Of a stretch of DNA of 64,000 nucleotides, positions 34,780-47,500 are shown in pieces. Origin of the DNA: Siphonodentalium dalli (Eukaryota; Mollusca; Scaphopoda; Gadilida; Siphonodentaliidae); NCBI GenBank assembly GCA_032622095.1, contig CP136061.1, positions 233,676,944 through 233,740,943 on the forward strand. The letters are read 5' to 3'. A program made the translations under genes and the position numbers. Below the pieces are notes generated by a model. The model ran no database searches. It was not told where the DNA came from and saw only the letters and a program-made list of their open reading frames with translations. The first letter of the stretch is position 1. Each line of letters opens with the position of its first letter.

Positions 34780-35180
34780 TTAACCCTTTATCCAACAAAC
34801 CGGCCAAAACCGGCCAAATAAAGCTTCAACAGCCTAAAATATCTTCGGTCTGTCTCAATAGAACCATACACATATGGATATCATTGGAACCGGCTCCTTG
34901 ACCACATTGTGATAGTTACAGTTATGCCCTGTGCCAATGCATTCTCTTATATATGCGAGTCGACCATAGGTCGCCTCGCATATATAAGAGAATGCATTGG
35001 CCTAAAAAAAATCTTTTTTTTAACACTTTTTACCATTTTTTCTTACATTCTTTAACAATTTTATAATATTTAATGTGTTAAGCCAATGCATTCTCTTATA
35101 TATGCGAGGCGACCTATGGTCGACTCGCATATATAAGAGAATGCATTGGCACAGGGTCGTTCTGTTGGGTAAAGGGTTAA
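34780..35180. mobile_element. TTAA-flanked MITE, family M2
   Basis: TTAACCCTTTATCCAACA at the left and TGTTGGGTAAAGGGTTAA at the right (13-14 bp piggyBac-like termini with TTAA). Inside is a 'ccggccaaaaccggccaaa' block, then two ~85-bp hairpins of the form 'ccaatgcattctcttatata' 'gcgagtcgacc'. Other copies are at 37664-38016 (inverse), 53312-53639, 58250-58649 (inverse) and 60134-60534. Confidence 0.82.
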
Positions 35181-35416
35181 TATAATACCAAACAATTTTG
35201 TTCTTGAAAAGTTGATGCAATACATATTGCTGTCCCTCAAAAACATTGAAATTAGAAGAAAATTCCAAATAAATTATTCTGTAAAATTTGTCCTGGAAGT
35301 TGGCTGGAACCCTGAATACATCTTTAATTATAGAGGATTCAATCTTTAGGGGATTGTTACTGGCATATTGAAGATTTGCAACATGTGAATAGGCAGTGTT
35401 ATTCTAGTAGGATATA

Positions 35417-35619
35417 CAGTAATGCCCTAAATCATCGACTCCTTAACCACAGCAGAATTATGGGTAATTTTTCAGGGTTTAGTCTGAAATATGGCTTGCT
35501 GCCATTCATCACAAAGTTGCTTTCCGATGAATGGCAACAAACCATATTTCAGACAAAATCCTGAAAAATTACGCATAATTCTGCTGTGGTTAAGGAATCG
35601 ATTATTTAGGGAATTACTG
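35417..35619. mobile_element. TA-flanked palindromic MITE, family M6
   Basis: The element is almost one palindrome: 'cagtaatgccctaaat' to its inverse, with 'gggtaatttttcaggg' and 'gccattcatc' on both arms. It is flanked by TA on both sides, as for Tc1/mariner-type elements. Full copies are also at 38997-39210, 45577-45808 and 56247-56461, with half copies at 19.6, 37.1 and 45.1 kb. Confidence 0.8.
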
Positions 35620-36109
35620 TATGTGATAAATTTATAGTTCCTGCTTTGCCAGTCCACCCTTCAGAGTTTACTTCAATATTCTGTGAAAAATTAAAACCAA
35701 AGATACAACGAATGCAATTGTGGTATATACCAGTATTGACAGAGATTAAAGCAACTACAATTTCCAAGTTGATTTGTTGTCAATAATATATAACAATATA
35801 TATGCTCTAATATTCCAATGTGCTCAGAATCATCCGAAAGAACTAACACTTGGGAACCCCTTCTGACGCCTTAGGAATTAAGTGTGACACCGCCTGGAAA
35901 AACAGGTATAATTTATATATTCTAAATATATGACATAAATTACAAACATGAAGGACGGAGTCACAAAATACACAAGTCAAAATGTTGTCAAAAATGAAGT
36001 TAGCTAGGTCAAGACCTCAATATTTTATCATCAGATTTACCATTATTGTTAGCCTGAGGCAGATTAATCAGGAGACCATCTGAGGTGTCTGTGTAAACAA
36101 TATACCCAT

Positions 36110-36490
36110 CAGTAAGCCCGGGGCCCATGAACTTTGTTTTACACAAAAACTTGCGACTGGGCTTATCTTCGAGGACCCCCACATGCAAAATCTCAATTTG
36201 CATTGATAGTGCTAACATATAATGTCATGTTTTATATGAATCATGATGTGTATTATTTAATTTAATTGAAAATGATTTGTTTTGTGTTTTATTATGTAAG
36301 ATAAATATTGAAAATAAGACATAAAGATAATCTTATATATTGTAATACAGAACTTTGTGAAACACAATGGGGCAGGTAGAATTAATGAGTCTGCAATGGA
36401 AATTAGCTGGAGTTATGAGGACCACCCATGATTTTTTTGGGAGCAAAAACATAGACTGGGCTTATCCTCAGGAACAGGCTTACTGACAGG
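36110..36490. repeat. Dispersed repeat, inverse copy at 59720-59990
   Basis: The shared blocks are 'ggaccaccca', 'gggagcaaaaacatag', 'ctgggcttatcctca', 'gtgaaacacaatgggg' and 'tgcaatggaaattagctgg'. The two copies lie in the intergenic region and in a CEP290 intron. The family is unknown. Confidence 0.6.
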
Positions 36491-37054
36491 TGTTTACAGT
36501 AATACAATAAACACAACATAGCTACAAAGCTGTGAGTGGCAATTCTATTCTGCGACCATCATTGTTCACACCACCAGAGAGGCAAAATAATTTTAAAATG
36601 GTTCTCAGACACCTCCCTCATCACCCAAAGAGGACATCATAAAAAAAATATTTGCAAATTTATCCAGTATTTAAAACTAACTGTAAATGGCTAAGACATT
36701 GGAGGATAGATTCTATAGATTACTTGGAAAAATTGTATGATTTTATTTCATACTTGTATCCATCAATACATTAATTATTTTCCAGAAAGTTTTGGGGAAA
36801 AAGCCTCCCTCCCTCATCCAATTTTTCAGATATAATTGTCTGAGAATGCACGTATTTATTTTTAAAGGCCTAATTGCCATATTGATAAGTGTGAGGCCAA
36901 ACAATCAGATTGAAGTGTTCATGATTAAAGCAAAATGCTGCACAGATGATCTGGGATTTTAAACACTAGCTATGAAGATATTGGCCCGGTTAGATTGTCA
37001 GAAATTTGGTAAAAATTTGTATTATACACCATTGGAAAGCAATTTATCTTTCCT

Positions 37055-37115
37055 GAAAAGTTACCCATAATTCAGCTGTGGTTAAGCAGTCGATTAATTA
37101 GGGCATTACTGTATG
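37055..37115. mobile_element. M6 MITE, half copy
   Basis: It carries 'cctgaaaagttacccataat' through 'agggcattactg' followed by TA. The other arm is missing. Confidence 0.6.
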
Positions 37116-37663
37116 TGACAAAAAGTTAAATTTTGCTTCATCATATTTTTATAACTGGCAGCTGAAAGTTTGTGGGATCCTCCCCAGATAAAATAACCAG
37201 CTTTACAACGAAACCAAGCTAGCAGATTCGATAGTATGGAATAAAAGGATATTATATAAATAGGAATATATAAGGTAACATGTAATTTCATCAGACAACC
37301 GGCTGGACAACCAGTGGTTTGGTCATATGAAAACTATTTTTAACAAGACATTGTTGTGCAGTTGATATTTGTTCAAGTTATTGCGCGATCGTGACCAAAT
37401 TCAGAATAATGAACTAATTAAGTGCCGTAACTCCACCCAAAATAGGCATACCTGACCGGTTTTCAAACATGAGAAAGACACTGTTGAGCAAGTCTCATAT
37501 ACAATATCAGTTGATATTTGTTCACCCGATTGCGAATCGACCTTGCCAAACTATAGGTTGAGTTTTTCAAAATGCTCGTCCAAAATTATCTCCAACAATG
37601 TATAATAACTTTTCCCATTTCAGACATTTTAACTGGTCCTGCTGTAACAGTTGAAGGCTAGTG

Positions 37664-38016
37664 TTAACCCTTTACCCAACAGAAGGGCCCTGTGCCAATG
37701 CATTCACTTATATATGCGAGTCGACCATAGGTCGCCTCGCATATATAAGAGAATGCATTGGCTTAACACATTAAAAAATATAGGCCAATTTTAGGCCAAT
37801 GCATTCTCTTATATATGCGAGGCGACCTATGGTCGACTCGCATATATAAGATAATGCATTGGCACAGGGCATAACTGTAACTATCACAATGTGGTCAAGG
37901 AGCCGGTTCCAATGATATCCATATGTGTATGGTTCTATTGAGACAGACCGAAGATATTTTAGGCTGTTGAAGCTTTATTTGGCCGGTTTTGGCCGGTTTG
38001 TTGGGTAAAGGGTTAA
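37664..38016. mobile_element. TTAA-flanked MITE, family M2, inverse orientation
   Basis: Termini CCCTTTACCCAAC and GTTGGGTAAAGGG with TTAA on both sides. The 'ggccggttttggccggtttg' block is at the right, so it lies in the opposite sense to the 34780 copy. The linker between the two hairpins is shorter than in other copies. It lies just beyond the CEP290 3' end. Confidence 0.8.
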
Positions 38017-38100
38017 TTGGTAGAGAATGACTACTATATGAAAACATGAAATATTGAATCACAGAGATGCTTATATGACACCAAAAATGTACAACTGACA

Positions 38101-38151
38101 TTATTTTTCTTCACTGTCACTGCTAATCTTCTCCATCTTAGGACGCTTTAT
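38101..38151 (-). CDS. Possible alternative last exon of CEP290
   Basis: After an AG ('cactcaccag|ATAAAG') the minus strand reads 16 codons, IKRPKMEKISSDSEEK, then TAA. A short acidic, serine-rich tail would suit the CEP290 C-terminus. However, the exon at 38385-38555 has its own stop, the acceptor lacks a pyrimidine tract, and only weak donors ('AAT|gtcaca') could feed it. Confidence 0.25.
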   Translation of the reverse strand: MKRPKMEKISSDSEEK

Positions 38152-38272
38152 CTGGTGAGTGTTGTCCATTTTATACTGTCGATAATGATATTTTTTCATT
38201 GGTAATAACTAGAATAGCCACTGAAATGAATTATACACCAGTGTACCCATTATTCTGCTACAATAAGCACTA

Positions 38273-38278
38273 TTTATT
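38273..38278 (-). terminator. CEP290: Polyadenylation signal AATAAA for CEP290
   Basis: The canonical AATAAA hexamer on the minus strand lies about 107 nt downstream of the TGA at 38385-38387. It supports that exon as the last one. Cleavage position is not determined. Confidence 0.55.
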
Positions 38279-38384
38279 TGGCACTATGGGCCTTTGCTTC
38301 AACTTTCCAGAGTCTTCAGTCTCTAATACCATAAAAATGGAAGGAAATATGGAATGTGTTAATGATGATTGACATGTCCCACGA

Positions 38385-38555
38385 TCATGTGACATTAAAC
38401 CCTGGTATATTGATGGCGACACCAAATTGTTTGGATACGGTCCTGAGTTTTTCTTCATAGAGAACATTTCTCTCTATAGATTCTTTATAATTGTACTTCA
38501 GATCTTCAATTTCTTCGAAGAAATCAGGACCAAAGTTAGATAGGTCCTTTTTCAT
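38385..38555 (-). CDS. CEP290: CEP290 last exon with stop codon
   Basis: Acceptor 'tttttcag|ATGAAA'. It reads MKKDLSNFGPDFFEEIEDLK and then YNYKES, FGVAINIP, and TGA at 38385-38387. The block FFEEIEDLKYNYKE is the most recognisable part of the CEP290 C-terminus ('FDPSFFEEIEDLKYNYKEE'), followed by the conserved 'LGV' region. The protein ends about 15 residues earlier than the human acidic tail. Confidence 0.94.
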   Translation of the reverse strand: MKKDLSNFGPDFFEEIEDLKYNYKESIERNVLYEEKLRTVSKQFGVAINIPGFNVT

Positions 38556-41500
38556 CTGAAAAAAAAAATGTGAAATTGATTTTAGCTCTTTCAGTACCAG
38601 GGCTGAGCTGATCAACATTAACCTGTACATTACTGAATGGCCTCTCCCATTAAGTTATAAAAGTATACATTGGAATGGACTATTATTCATTTGAAGGGGT
38701 TTTTTGAAAATACAAATTCAGAAGATTATTATGCTTATCTGCACAAATAAGAAATATCATTTATCATACACCAGTGCATACACATGGATATTTTGATGGA
38801 AAAGAGGACAGTCATTTTTTATTTCAAACTGTTCTACACTTCAGGCAAAATGTTAGTCCAAGGAGTCTCCTTTTTGGGATATAGAAAATAAAGTATGATC
38901 AATTGATTACATCAGGACACCCTAATAGCAGCTAATCATCATGGTTTAGATATGCAAGCCATGTGTAACTTCTAGAAAATTGTTATCCAAACATATAGAG
39001 TAATGCCCTAAATAATCGACTCCTTAACCACAGCATAATTATATGTAATTTTTCAGGATTTAGTCGGAAATATGGCTTGTTGCCATTCATCGGAAAGCTC
39101 TCAGTGAGAGCTTTCCGATGAATGGCAACTAGCCATATTTCCGACTAAATGCTGAAAAATGACCCATAATTCTTCTGTGGTTAAGGAGTCTTTTGTTTAG
39201 GGCATTACTGTAGACGAGCAACTTCTGAATAATTATTAAAGAGTGTATATATTCTGAGAGGTGATTGCAGACATATAGGATTGAAATTTTTTGTTTGGCC
39301 AAAGTTAAATTTCTTTGGTCATTTTCAAAAATATCTAGCCATTGGCCAATTTATTAATAATCGAATAACAAAGAATTTATGTAGTGCATTCCTATTTAAA
39401 TTAGTTTCAATGTGCTTTACATGATTATTTCCCCGGTCATACCCATCCTTGGTTTAGTCCGAGCAGCTATATGAGCGCATCAGGATTAACATACTGACAA
39501 TATCCATCGACACCCAACTTGGTACTCGGTTAGCGGGCAACAACTATAGAATGAGATCACTTGCCGATGGCAACCAGCATAGCTTTTGATGTTCAATGGT
39601 AGAGAGCATGATTAGAATGCATGACAATTTCACACCATGAAGTTACGAGACAAGCACGCAAACAACTGGACCACTTTGCCACTACTATTTGGCCACCGGC
39701 AGAATGAACATTGCATATCACAGAGGGTGTTAATCAGATAACATTTGATAAATATTTTCTTCATGGAATGGAATGATTTCAAATTGATAAATGAACATAC
39801 CCTTTCCACTTCTAGCCTTAGTTTATCTCTATCCTGCTCTAAGTATCGCATCTCCATAAGACGCTCAACATTTTCTGCCATCACCTTGTCATAACTACAT
39901 GCCTTCTGCATCAGATCGTCTGTTATCTGAATAAATTATATAAAGTACAGTCAGTTTTAGATTAACATATATCGATTAACCCTTGCATGACAGAAGCTTC
40001 CTGAAATATATGAAAACCCTGTGCCAATAAATTCTCTTATATATGCGAGTCTCCCATATTTACCTCAATCTTGTAAGCCAGTGCATTCTCTTAGATATGT
40101 GAGGCTCCATTTGGGAGACTCGTATATATAAGAGAATGCACTGGCACAGGATCTTTAATGCTACACCAGTGCAGCTCCCGTTATGTACCTCAAGGTTATT
40201 ATATAGTTATGGTGACCTGTTGACAGGTCCCACTAAATTCCCATGGTCATCCAATTACAAATAAAAGGTCAGCCGATCACAGTGTCCCCCGAAAACGTGG
40301 CAAGTCGACGCTGCTTTGTTAAAGAAATTAAAAAAAATGTTGAAATGTTCTAAGTCGAAAGGGTTAATAATTCCGTAAAGAAATAATTTTTCCGTCATCT
40401 ATATACATTTTGCACATCTCCAATATGTGGGTAACAATACTCTGAAGTTTCAAATATCTACGATCTAAACAGTAGGAGGAGTAGGATTACACCATGAAGG
40501 TACCCTCATACAGAAAATTATAAAAACAAAAATTCAAAGTCGAAAGGCCCATAACTCTGGGAAAAATCATTTGATCAAACTCAAATTCGAACTTGACCTG
40601 TATTTTGATATGAACGACCCACAAAAAAACTGAATTTCCAATTAAACAATCCAAACTTGAGTTATCATCTGGAAATCAAAGAATAAAGAAAAAAGTCGAA
40701 AAAAGTCCATACTGTAGGAAAAATCATCGGATCAAACTCAAACTGTATCTTGATACGACTGATCCACATAAAAACGGTATTTGCAATTAAAGGATCCAAA
40801 CTTGAGATAGCATCCGGAAACCGAAAAAGTGAGAAATTTTCTAAGTAAAAAAAAAGTTGGAAATAACTCCATAAAAGAACATCGGATCAAAGCCAGAATT
40901 GCAGAGCACCTGTGTTCTTGGTTGAGACACCTACATACCAAGTTTCAACCAAATCGGATGATCATTACTGGAGTTATAACTCAGGACGAAAATTTCGGGG
41001 GACAATGAAGGGAGCGAAGTGTAGCAATGCAAGCACCCCAGGCCTGGGATATGGGGCCGCCTTGGTTAATTATCGCACACTGTGATTAAATAAAATAGAA
41101 ATGTGTGATGTGTTTGTATTCTTAATAGGATGCACAAGTGACACATATACTAGTAATTAAGTAAATACATGTGTTACTGACTGTTTGGTCAGTTGCTTAT
41201 TACAGGACCATCGAACAAGTTGAAACTGTTGACTAATTTTTCATCCTATTTGTGCTATGGTGAACGGAAAATCTGGACCCCATATTCTGATTTGCATGAT
41301 CGGGAGACGAAGGAAAATCTGTTAATCCCAAATTTCGTGCCCTGTTATCTGAACACTTGGCATCACACCAGATATTAGTACTTTTCACCTTGGTCGACCA
41401 GTGATCTTTTGTTTGCATGATTGGGAGTGTATAATTGGTCAATGAAGGTCAATAAAATTACCTGACCAGTGCCTTTACCACTCTGTAGAACTAACTGTAA

Positions 41501-44500
41501 CCTCCTGTCTAACTCATCTTTCTCCGTCTCAAGCTTGTTTATCATCACCCTGAAAATACAGTAAGAGTTTTCAATATTTTAGTGAATCAAACTAATAAGT
41601 GAGTGCCAAGGCACTTTGCCCCACTGAAAGAATGTAGCATTCGCCCACTGAAAGATGTAGCATTCAACTTATATTTCAGAAAACACAACATTGTAAATAT
41701 ATTAATAAAGAAACTTTCCATAGAAGATGAGGACTAAGCTGAATGAGGTCCCCAGAGGGTGAATTTAGTGATGCTAGCCCGCTATGCGGGATAGCATCAC
41801 TAAATTCACCCTCTGGGTACCTCATTCTGCAAATGACAGGTACACCAAACTCAGACTTGAGAGTGCTTCACATCACTTTAATAACGACCCCGCTCGGCGC
41901 GCTTGCGCGCCCGAGCTCGGGTCGTGTATAGTTAACAGGTGGGCGCGCGTACTTGTGACGTCACACATAAATACAGTATACCGTGAAGGAGAAATTTTTA
42001 TTCACACAACATTTTCGCGAAAAAATCACGTGACTTCCGGCAGTGGTTTCACAAATTCACGGAATCAGCAATGAAACGAATTTGCTACTTCGCAACATCC
42101 GATATGTGGCAATGGACAACTGAAGTATTTATTTATTTATAAACAATAAGTTGTTATGAATATGTCATGCAAAGGTTCACATTAGATCAGTTTCATTTGT
42201 TAGCTAACTGAAGGTTACGGCGTCATGACGTCAAAACGTCATTTGTCTCTGCGGCCAGAATTCAGACATGACTGAACGTGTCATGTCGTCTTCGCTTAAT
42301 TGCAATATAGAGGCTTTTATTATCAAAGGCCGATTGGCTATATTAAGCCATATATAATTATCGAAGTCCACTGGCATCCAAAACGATCTACATTATTAAT
42401 CAAGCATTCGTGTCGCTGACCTGCGTATATAGGCCTATAATATATATATGCATATAGTTCCCCGACTATTTACACGATCCTTCGCATTGTCCGTCGTGTT
42501 ACTATTATGCCGGGGTCGTTCTATATATGCCTTGCATATTATCATATTATATTTAGGTATATTCCACCAGGGTATGATAATGCATCAATGAAAATCCATG
42601 GAATTTTAAACCTTTGTAAAGGTATACAATGGATTGATAAAAAATTTTTGGTTAGTTCAACTTAATTGCTGTATAACCCACCAAATAAATCATTAGAAAT
42701 CAATAACTACTCATCCACAAGTATTCAGTTATCAAAGGGTTAAATAAGTTAGATACTAAAATATACCTGTACACAGAAACTTTCCAATCAAATTCATCAA
42801 TATAAAATAAAAATCTTTTGTTTTGTTTCTCAAAATTTGCCATGAATTAAGTTTGTTTCCGATTCTAACAATCTTGGTGACCTTTATGCAAAATGGTTCA
42901 CTGATAATTCGGGATTCTTTCATGCCCAGGCCTAAATCTTTAATGTTGTCGGCAAACAAGGACCCCTTCATGTCGAAGAGGTAATTTATATGACTACAAT
43001 ACATTTTTCTGAGAAATACAAAGTCCATATAAATGTATTGCAGGCCCGTATTAACCTATTTTAATCCCAGGAACATTACAATAGCATGCTTTATTAGATT
43101 TAATTTGAAGCTTAATCGAGAAAGTTATTTTAAAACAAATTCTTACCTTGACTGCTGAACTTCCTTGGCAAGGTCAGAGTTTGTCTTCTTAGAACCTGTG
43201 GGGAATCTCTCTAAAATTTCAATCTGAAATTAAAATTAGAATCCAGTGTTCAACTTCTTTTAAATATAAAGACATAGTTTGTGCGTATTTCAGTAACTCA
43301 ACCTGATAAATGGATACCCAGGCATTGTGTCCATTCAAGCAATGTATCATTCAATTAATATTGCTGAAAACTGTAACCATACAGATTGTACCATTTCAGA
43401 AACACAACATCTGAACTACACACAATCGTACATATTTACTCCTTAATTAGAGATGAATTTATCACCTATAAAGAAATGGCAATGATTTTGCCAATGAGAG
43501 TCGCTGCATATAATAAATGTATAAATATGACATTGCTTGCCGCTAATTTAGGTATAATTTTACGAAAATAACTACTTTATTCTCTATTCCAATTTTGTCA
43601 ACCCAACGGAGTGTGCCACATCACTATAAAAGAAGACAAGTGGTGCATTCTAGTAGTGAGTTGGAGGATGTGGCAAGGTGGGGCTAGTATTATCCACCAG
43701 TGGCGACAATATGCACCTATCACAATATTACAACATGATGCAACTCACAAGGAATACATGGTTTGAAGAAATTCACCTTTTTGAGCAGTTCTTGTCTTTC
43801 TTGTAGTAGAGATCGCTCGCGATCTGCTGCCTCAGCTAATAGCACCTTCAACTCATTTACTGTACGTTTCTGCAAGAAGGCGAAATGTACCAGAGACTTT
43901 AGGCCTAGATGCAACTTGGCTTAATCAAAGCAAAAATTACAAGAGATTTTCACCGAAATGTTTTTTACTCAACTGAACTCAATGAGATACAAAGACATTA
44001 TACTATGTCAAAAACAATAGTAGGTAGTGATTTCATATTGAAACAAAAGAGACCATATCCATGAACTGAAACATGTTTACTATATCAGAAAAAAATTAAC
44101 AATCAATGCTTTTAATTGTTCCATGCTGAAGAAGTTATGGGTCCCATGGAATCTTTTTGACACGATAATATGAATCACTTCATTAAGTCTCAACAGAGCA
44201 TATAAAGATATTACAATTCCTTTTGTTACATCCTGGTCTGGTTCCAGGGTCGATAACGGTCAATATACATTAAAGATGGTCTATCTCTTCTAGACCACAA
44301 TTACAACGACAAAATAATTTTTATAACTCCCGATTCTATGTAAAATTTATATTAATTGATAGAAGCTTTTCTGGACAGGTGTCCTTGACAAGCCTTGAAA
44401 TAGTGAGCCTGTCATTTGCAGAATGAGGTTCTCAGAGGGTGAATTTAGTGATGCTATCCCGCACAGCGGGCTAGCCTCACCAAATTCACCCTCTGGGAAC

Positions 44501-47500
44501 CTCATTCTGCTAAGGCCTAAGCAGAATGAGGCCCCCAGAGGGTGAATTTGGTGATGCTAGCCCGCTGTGCGGGATAGCATCACTAAATTCACCCTCTGGG
44601 GACCTCATTCTGCGAATGACAGGCTCACTATTTCAAGGCTTGGTCCTTGATTCATATCTATTATTTTATACCTTGGAATTTATATAAAACTTGCTGATAA
44701 GAGATACACAATCTTTAAATACTCTTCTATGGACTTTATATGACAGAGAATGACCCAATTAAGCCACTTATTTTTTTTTTATTCTTGATCATGGAATAAT
44801 AAAGAGCATTCCTTGTTAGTCTATTCTCGAAATGTTAAAGATATAGAGCATTTTCCTCACTTCTGTGCAATGACATGTTAAGGATATTTGAGACAACAGC
44901 CTGACAAAAACATAGTACAAGTGCAGTTGAAATCATTTTCATTGGTGGGAAATGTTTAGATAATAAGTTCAACATGGTCATTTGTTGAGCTTATTATCTG
45001 AACGTTCCCCAAGGGAACTACTCGTCAATGAGTATTTAATATAGAAAGGGTTAAAATAACTAATAAATTGAATGAGGAACTCTCTATACCTTAATGCCAC
45101 ATTTCCGACTAAATCCTGAAAAATTACCCATAATTTTGCTACACTTAAGGAGTCGATTATTTAGGGCATTACTGTACCTTCTTATCTGCATCCGATTCCA
45201 TGTCTTTCATCTTCCCTTCATACATCTTGGTTACCACAGCAGACTTCCATCCCTGAGTTTCCATGGTTTGTCCCCCCTGATTTTTAGAACCCTCGATTTG
45301 GAGCCTCGCCCTGTACTCCTCTAACTCCTTACTGAGCTGCGCCTTCTGTACCTCAAGGTTCCTGATGTCAATTCTCAACTTCTCATTTGATTCCGTCTCC
45401 TTAAAAAGATATAAACTCTTATCAAACCTGATGTTCCAGAGTATAAATATAAACAGGCCTGCATATTTTAAAATATTGCGTAATCTGGTTTGTGCTTCTA
45501 AGGTAACCAATAGGTTACTTAAAAGCTCATGCAAACAGTTACAATCGCTGGAAATTTCCCTACAAAACTTGGTTATACAGTAATACCCTAAATAATCGAC
45601 TCCTTAACCACAGCAGAATTATGGGTAACTTTTCAGGATTTAGTCGGAAATATGGCTTGTTGCTATTCATCGGAAAGCTCTCAGTGAGTGAAAAGAAATT
45701 CACCCTTTTGAGCAGTTCTTGTCTCTCTTCTCATATTTCCGACTAAATCCTGAAAAGTTACCCATAATTCTGCTGTGGTTAAGGAGTTGATTATTTAGGG
45801 CATTACTGTATGAGTGATGCATATACATGGAGATATTGTAGTTAATAATGTAAATTTATCCACCGCTCACTACGTCTATTGACTACATGAACAGGGCTGG
45901 CTTTCAAGAAAATCCAGGAGGGCTACAAATCACCCTCCTAAATTTGTCAAGGAGGGCTTTAGTGGGACATAAGTGAGATATTAGGCACTTCGGTTATTGC
46001 AACTTAAACGATTTTAGCTACCCATGGGTTTACTAATTAAAGTGCTGGACAGTATGATGTCATGACCAATGACCTGCTACATATTCTATATTTATTACTC
46101 CTGTCATTCTGAGTTTGATTTATCCTACAACCTTTTTCCGATTTCAGCATGATCAAGCTCCCAATGTTTTTAGGTAAATTTCACTCAGCTGCAAATACAG
46201 TATTCTGTTTCATTACAGCATGATTAAATCACACCAATCTTCCACTGGTAATGTTCACTAATAATAGGCAACTACTATTATATAAATATTGCATGGCATG
46301 GAGGTGACTATGCCAAAATAGTGGTCCAAGGGGAGGAATATTCCTCCACCAAAGACCACTAATTTGGCATAGTCACCGACAAGCCGTGCAATATTTATTA
46401 TATTTTATCGAACGTTCTTCATTCTGTCCCTTGACCTATAATGTCAAACAATTCACAATCATCTATATTCCCATGCATTTCCTCTTCATTGCAGAATGAT
46501 TAAAAAAAATTCAGTGCATTTTTTTTGGTTTCTTTTGTTTTTTCTGCTTATAAATTTTCTTCAATAGGAATTATTATTGTTGCAATTTTGACTTGCAATG
46601 GAAAGAAATGTCGTTGTTGTTAAAAAATTATGTCAGTTTTTTTTACCGAAAACAAACTGAAGATTCGTTTAGAAAATTTAGTAGCTAAAACTAAGGAAAT
46701 AGACAAGAATATTGATGCGATATTGTGATCATCGGAGAAAGGAACATGATAAATCGCCACATCAAACATGGGTAAAATATCACAAATATAAACATAAAGA
46801 ATTTTCTTACGATCATTTATTGTGCTCTAGTTGTCGATTACAAAAATATTTAGTCCCGGCATTTAGTGATGTTCGATAATGACCGATTTCCGATAACTGG
46901 AGGCACAATCAGCCGATTTCCGATGTTTATATATACTCTGCGTTTGCTCCCATAGTGGATCTATATACACCCATTGCAGTCCTATCCCGGTATAGTTTCA
47001 AAGCCAAATACATCAAAGAAATATATACCACTGTCGCAAAAGTATTTCCACTGACGTCAGTTGTGCGCTGCCTTTGATGTATACCGGTAGTTGTTTTGAC
47101 AAAGAGATCAAAGGTGCCGACTCAGAGTAACGTTATAACCGTGTGTAGAACACTTGCACGCGGTGTAAAAGTCTTGATTGAATACTTGTAAGTTGCGACA
47201 ATGTATGGAATGGAGATGATTATTAACTAAATTTAGATTGATGGATAATAATGCTGTCATATTTGTCTGAGATTTCCCAAGTTCCCATTGGTCACACCTT
47301 TTGTCTTTTAACAACTGGGAAGCTTTTATAGTTCTGCCTACTCAATTTTGTTTTCGCGAGACCGCCTCCAAGTTCAATGTGGAGCAAAGCGTATTTCATA
47401 GCATATGCTGTACAGACAAAGCTAATTATGCCCCTCCTCACATTGGTCGTTATTGAAGACAGTTCTGATTGTGACTGTACTAATTCATTCAGTGTGTGCT

